Positions 6,234 through 9,554 of a stretch of DNA of 9,554 bases are shown piece by piece. How positions within the stretch are numbered: position 1 is the first letter of the stretch; every line of letters starts with the position of its first letter. The notes beneath the pieces were generated by a model that was not told the origin of the DNA, did no database searches, and worked only from the letters and a program-made list of their open reading frames with translations. The stretch lies in assembly GCA_903903205.1 (NCBI GenBank), contig CAIUXU010000010.1, forward strand, positions 1-9,554. Reading direction: 5' to 3'. Made by a program: the position numbers and the translations under genes. The DNA is from an uncultured Syntrophobacterales bacterium. GTDB lineage: Bacteria; Desulfobacterota; Syntrophia; Syntrophales; UBA5619.

Positions 6234-6839
6234 TTATTTCAATCGCTCCGCCAGACGCACCAGATCCGCAAGAGATTGGGCGCCCATCTTCTGCATGATA
6301 CGGGCGCGATGGAGCTTTATGGTTGCTTCTGTTATCCCGAGCTGAAAAGCAATCTGCTTGTTCAGCATCCCTGCGGCGACAAGTTCGAAAACTTCCCGCT
6401 CCCGGTTGGTCAAGCTGTCCGAGCGTTTTCTAATGGCTGCAAGCTCTTCGTTTTGATGTCGAATCTGAATATCGTGATGGATAGCCCGGTGGATGGTATC
6501 GAGCAACGTTGTCGCTTCAAAAGGCTTTTCCAGGAAATCAAACGCGCCGGCCTTCATGGCCTGTACGCTTTTCGGAACATTTCCGAATCCCGTAATAAAA
6601 ATAATGGGTAGGTATTGATTTAAGGCAGTCAGCTTTTTCTGGAGCTCCAATCCGGTGATCTCCGGCATCTCTATATCGAGCAGCAGGCAGGCTGGAAGGT
6701 CAGGATGATGGCCTGCCAGAAAATCCCGGGCCGAGGCGAATGTTTCCACGGCGAGTCCCGCTGAGCGGATCAGTCGATCCAGACTTTTCCGCACCGATGC
6801 GTCGTCATCCACCACATATACGACTGACCGAGTTGCCAT
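6234..6839 (-). CDS. FixJ/TtrR-type two-component response regulator
   Basis: A 201-residue transcription factor with an N-terminal receiver (about 5-120), a linker helix (120-140) and a LuxR/NarL-type helix-turn-helix (about 140-201). Receiver residues are D11-D13, phospho-acceptor D55 in LLLDIEMPEITG, T83 in FITGF and K105 in LEKPF. The output domain carries LTNREREVFELVAAGMLNKQIAFQLGITEATIKLHRARIMQKMGAQSLADLVRLA, the classic LTxRE...G..NK.IA..L.I...T.K.HR...M.KM pattern. The family is normally phosphorylated by a PAS-containing kinase and activates target promoters as a dimer. Its ATG (6837-6839) is 2 bp past the stop of the upstream kinase gene and has no strong ribosome-binding site of its own, so translational coupling is likely. 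The dyad at 6197-6216, just downstream, is a candidate target. The specific signal and regulon cannot be read from the sequence. Confidence 0.93.
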   Translation of the reverse strand: MATRSVVYVVDDDASVRKSLDRLIRSAGLAVETFASARDFLAGHHPDLPACLLLDIEMPEITGLELQKKLTALNQYLPIIFITGFGNVPKSVQAMKAGAFDFLEKPFEATTLLDTIHRAIHHDIQIRHQNEELAAIRKRSDSLTNREREVFELVAAGMLNKQIAFQLGITEATIKLHRARIMQKMGAQSLADLVRLAERLK

Positions 6840-6841
6840 GG

Positions 6842-8446
6842 CTAAAGGCTTTTCTCTGTTATCGGCAGGGTAAAGTAAAATGTCGCCCCGCCGTCAGGGT
6901 TGTTTGCCGCCCATATCCGCCCACCGTGGGCTGCGATAATGGATCTGCTGATGGGGAGTCCGATCCCGAGACCGTCCCGCTTGGTGGTGTAAAAGTGTTC
7001 AAAAACACGGTCTATGGCATTGTCTGCCAAGCCTGTTCCAGAGTCCTGAACGGCAATGGTTATGCTGTCCGGTTCAGTCACCGACGTCTTGATGCGTATG
7101 CGGCGCTGTTTGCCATCTACCCCGATCATGGCATCGCAGCCATTCAGAATCAGATTCATAAGCACCTGCTGCAATTCAATGCGGCCACCCTGGACATGAG
7201 GCAAACCAGGATTCAGATCGGGAGTGACCAAGACGTTTCTGTCCTGTAATTCCCCATGCAGCATGGTCAGGACCTCGCCAATGATGCTATTGATGTCCAG
7301 CAGCGTGCGATCCGCCTCTTCCCTCTTCAGGAACAGCCGGAGGTGGCGGATCACTTCGGCGGCGCGGCGGTCATCGGCAATAATATCCTGGATGGCCTCC
7401 TGCACTTCAGCGATTTCCGGTATTTCTGCGGACAGAAAACGCTGCGCGGCCTGGGCGTTGTTCAGGATGGCCGTTAGCGGCTGATGGATTTCATGGGCAA
7501 TGGAGGCGGCAAACTCTCCTACCGTTGCCAGGCGGCCGACATGGGAGAGCTCTTCACGTTGCCGTCGTAGCGTCTGCTCTGTCAACTTGTTCTCGGTGAT
7601 ATCGCGCAAAAAAGCCACCATCCGCCCGCCACCGATGGGATGATACTGAACACTGATTTCAATAGGGAAAATGCTTCCATCCTTCCGGCGGTGCCGAGTC
7701 TCAAAACGATCCTCGCCTTGCGCCATGAGCTTCTGCATGTGGTCAGCCGTATCGGTGGCCGTTTCGACAACCTCCAGATCGGGAATGCACATCGCCCGAA
7801 GTTCCTCCAAACTATAGCCGCTCATTCGGGAATAGGTTTCATTGACTTCCAGCAACCGCCCCTGCGTGTCGGCCATCCAGAAGCCGTCCATGGCTGTCTG
7901 AAGGGTTGTCCGGTGTAATTCTTCGCTTTGACGCAGCACTTCTTCAGCCTGTTTACGCGCGGTGAGGTCCAGATGGGTGCCGAACATGAGCAGCGGCTTG
8001 CCGTCTTCGGTCCAACTTGCCACCTTGCCGCGGTCGAGCACCCACACCCAGTCGCCGCTCTTGTGCTTCATGCGCGATTCGCACTCGTAATAGTCGAGGT
8101 CGCCACGGAAATGTCGTTCAAGCAATTCGCCGCTTAACTGAAGATCGTCCGGGTGAGCAAATTTCATCCATGTCTCAATGGATACGGGAGCAAGCTCGTC
8201 CAGGGTATATCCGATGATTTCGGCCCAACGATTGTTAAATATGGTTTCACCGGTTTGAATATTCCACTCCCAGGTTCCTATGTTGGTGCCGTTGATGATT
8301 GCTGCCAGCCGTTCCCGTTCGTGAAACAGCGCCTCCGCCGTCTGCGTACGTTCGGGAATTGCATCCGATATGGGCAAGTGTTCGCGGGTTTCCACCACGG
8401 ATTGCTTGCGCTCCTGCCCGGATTCTTTAAGTTCCTTGATTTTCAT
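6842..8446 (-). CDS. PAS-domain sensor histidine kinase (FixL-like, soluble)
   Basis: A 534-residue kinase with no signal peptide or transmembrane segment, so probably a cytosolic sensor. Order: charged N-terminal helix (1-45); PAS 1 with PAC (about 46-170, TWEWNIQTGETIFNNRWAEIIGY...FAHPDD...GTHLDLTARKQAEE); PAS 2 with PAC (about 172-290, DGFWMADTQGRLLEVNETYSRMSGYS...FLRDITENKLTE); then HisKA and HATPase domains. H318 in the H-box AHEIHQPLTAI is the phospho-acceptor. N431/N435 form the N-box, DSGTG (468-472) the G1 box, FEHFYTTK the F-box and GLGIGL (492-497) the G2 box. The H-box is of the FixL/DctB class, normally HEINQPL; here the Asn is His (H321). No haem- or flavin-binding PAS signature is obvious, so the ligand is unknown. 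The ATG at 8444-8446 lacks a Shine-Dalgarno sequence. It forms an operon with the FixJ-type regulator 2 bp downstream. Confidence 0.93.
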   Translation of the reverse strand: MKIKELKESGQERKQSVVETREHLPISDAIPERTQTAEALFHERERLAAIINGTNIGTWEWNIQTGETIFNNRWAEIIGYTLDELAPVSIETWMKFAHPDDLQLSGELLERHFRGDLDYYECESRMKHKSGDWVWVLDRGKVASWTEDGKPLLMFGTHLDLTARKQAEEVLRQSEELHRTTLQTAMDGFWMADTQGRLLEVNETYSRMSGYSLEELRAMCIPDLEVVETATDTADHMQKLMAQGEDRFETRHRRKDGSIFPIEISVQYHPIGGGRMVAFLRDITENKLTEQTLRRQREELSHVGRLATVGEFAASIAHEIHQPLTAILNNAQAAQRFLSAEIPEIAEVQEAIQDIIADDRRAAEVIRHLRLFLKREEADRTLLDINSIIGEVLTMLHGELQDRNVLVTPDLNPGLPHVQGGRIELQQVLMNLILNGCDAMIGVDGKQRRIRIKTSVTEPDSITIAVQDSGTGLADNAIDRVFEHFYTTKRDGLGIGLPISRSIIAAHGGRIWAANNPDGGATFYFTLPITEKSL

Positions 8447-8473
8447 TTTGTTTTTTATCGTTTATGACAGGAA

Positions 8474-8501
8474 ACTATCCCTGGGATAATGGTTTTGTCA
8501 A
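8474..8501 (-). promoter_or_regulatory. Candidate sigma-70 promoter for the kinase operon
   Basis: On the minus strand, a perfect TTGACA -35 (8501-8496), a 16-bp spacer and GATAGT (8479-8474, 4 of 6 matches to TATAAT). The predicted start is near 8467, leaving a leader of only about 20 nt with no Shine-Dalgarno sequence. Confidence 0.5.
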
Positions 8502-8534
8502 GGGAAAAGATTGGGAAAGGCTCTGCATTCGGCC

Positions 8535-8563
8535 TTGACAGGGTTCACCCTTCCGGGTAGATT
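8535..8563 (+). promoter_or_regulatory. Candidate sigma-70 promoter for the larA-like gene
   Basis: TTGACA (8535-8540), a 17-bp spacer and TAGATT (8558-8563, 4 of 6 matches to TATAAT), with a predicted leader of about 45 nt. The spacer contains a small GGGT-TC-ACCC inverted repeat (8541-8550). The site is back to back with the kinase promoter. Confidence 0.5.
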
Positions 8564-8615
8564 CAAGGCGTATTTCCCGACAAAAAAATGCTATCATTCT
8601 TACCAGGAGACCAAC

Positions 8616-9554
8616 ATGCAAACCGAAATCCAGCAAATCGCGCAGAAGGTTGATACAACGGACTGGAAAGAGATCCCAGTCGATTATGGCCGCTACCGGC
8701 TAGACGTCCGTGTTCCGCCGAACTGCGTCATCCTCGGCATGAAAGAGGTTCCGCTCATTTCCGACCCACAGGCCGCATATAAAGAGGCGTATGGGCATCC
8801 GATCGGCTGCCCGCCGCTTGCGGAAATCATCCGGAACAAGAAGAAACCTGCGGCAGAGCTGATCACCGCGGTGACCGTCTCCGACATCACGCGGCCGGTC
8901 CCCTATCGCGGGGAAAATGGCCTCCTCCGGCCGCTCCTGGATCGGCTGGAGGAGGAGGGGATCTCCCGGAAAAACATCACGATCGTCATCGGAAACGGGA
9001 TGCACCGGCCGAGCACCCAAGCCGAACGGGTCGAAATTCTGGGTGAGGAGATCCTCCGGGACTACCCCGTCATCGACCACGACTGCGAGGACGAGGCCTC
9101 GCTCACCTTCATCGGCAAGAGCCCGACCGGCGGGGATGTTTTCGTAAACACCGTCTTTTCCCAGGCCGACCTCCGGATCACCACGGGCCTCGTGGAGAGC
9201 CACTTCATGGCTGGCCTTTCCGGCGGACGGAAATCGATCTGCCCGGGCCTCGTGGACAAGCGAACCATCGAGAAATTCCACAGCCCCGTCTTCCTTGAAT
9301 CCCCCTTCGCGCAGAACCTGATCCTCCAGCGGAACCCCTGCCACGAGGAGTCTCTTGCAATTGCGCGGACGGTGGGCGTCGATTTCATCGTGAACACGAC
9401 ACTCGACCGCGACATGCGCCTGACCGGCATCTTCGCCGGGGATCTTGAAGCGGCCCACGAGGCGGCGTGCGACCTGATCCGGGAAACCGTCTCCATCCCG
9501 CTGGAACGGGAGTATGACATCATCCTCACCCACGGCGGCTATGTCGGCAAGATC
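8616..9554 (+). CDS. LarA-family nickel-dependent hydroxyacid racemase/epimerase (partial, 5' end)
   Basis: The first 313 residues of a DUF2088/LarA protein; the family is about 420-430 residues, so the C-terminal part lies beyond the window. LarA enzymes use a nickel-pincer nucleotide cofactor to racemise or epimerise 2-hydroxyacids; lactate is the founding substrate, and homologues act on malate and other hydroxyacids. Visible residues are D90 and R93 in SDITRPVP, H130 in GNGMHRPST, H196 in ESHFMAGLSGGRKSI, and K206, the cofactor-attaching lysine. The three last-named residues are each exactly 22 positions beyond H108, H174 and K184 of Lactobacillus plantarum LarA, a strong match. AGGAG (8605-8609) lies 6 bp before the ATG. 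GGYVGKI at the window edge suggests a subgroup different from classical lactate racemase. The cofactor-synthesis genes larB, larC and larE are not in the window. The gene is transcribed away from the kinase operon across 169 bp. Confidence 0.9.
   Translation, partial: MQTEIQQIAQKVDTTDWKEIPVDYGRYRLDVRVPPNCVILGMKEVPLISDPQAAYKEAYGHPIGCPPLAEIIRNKKKPAAELITAVTVSDITRPVPYRGENGLLRPLLDRLEEEGISRKNITIVIGNGMHRPSTQAERVEILGEEILRDYPVIDHDCEDEASLTFIGKSPTGGDVFVNTVFSQADLRITTGLVESHFMAGLSGGRKSICPGLVDKRTIEKFHSPVFLESPFAQNLILQRNPCHEESLAIARTVGVDFIVNTTLDRDMRLTGIFAGDLEAAHEAACDLIRETVSIPLEREYDIILTHGGYVGKI

Noticed and set aside
8700..9533. 277-residue minus-strand frame over the larA-like gene
   Set aside because: Antisense shadow; the plus-strand frame has correctly spaced LarA catalytic residues.

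Overview
The window is typical bacterial DNA, gene-dense and fairly GC-rich, with a more AT-rich centre at about 2.34-3.8 kb. Three things together suggest a motile anaerobic or facultative proteobacterium of the Desulfobacterota / Syntrophus-like kind: a DUF3467 protein, a FlaG protein behind a FliA-type promoter, and a nickel-dependent LarA-family enzyme. This taxonomic guess is inference; no rRNA or marker gene is present.

Layout. (1) 77-2337, + strand: phnW (2-aminoethylphosphonate:pyruvate aminotransferase) and ald (alanine dehydrogenase) are 29 bp apart and close with a strong intrinsic terminator at about 2372-2406. PhnW turns pyruvate into alanine (or the reverse), and Ald interconverts alanine with pyruvate, ammonia and NADH, so the pair forms a closed amino-group shuttle. 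(2) 2415-3525, - strand: a FlaG-family flagellar gene, an 80-residue Pro/Gln-rich protein and a DUF3467 protein. A near-consensus sigma-28 (FliA) promoter lies just upstream of the small Pro/Gln-rich gene and would drive it together with flaG. (3) 3526-3817: 292 bp with no supported gene. (4) 3818-5590, - strand: a GT5 glycogen/starch-synthase-like glycosyltransferase preceded by an uncharacterised 62-residue ORF. (5) 5663-8446, - strand: a two-component cluster. It comprises a soluble double-PAS histidine kinase, a FixJ-type response regulator 2 bp downstream, and a separate single-domain receiver. The gap before the receiver gene holds a 20-bp near-perfect dyad about 42 bp upstream of a predicted start site with a TATAAT -10 box. 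(6) 8616 to the window end, + strand: the first 313 residues of a LarA-family (DUF2088) nickel-pincer enzyme, transcribed divergently from the kinase across a 169-bp region with sigma-70-like promoters on both strands.

The best candidates for something not already described are three. First, the kinase/FixJ-regulator/orphan-receiver circuit, in which the regulator may activate a receiver that competes for its phosphoryl groups. Second, the phnW-ald shuttle. Third, the sigma-28-controlled small Pro/Gln-rich protein encoded with FlaG. No CRISPR array, insertion sequence, tRNA, rRNA or phage gene was seen.
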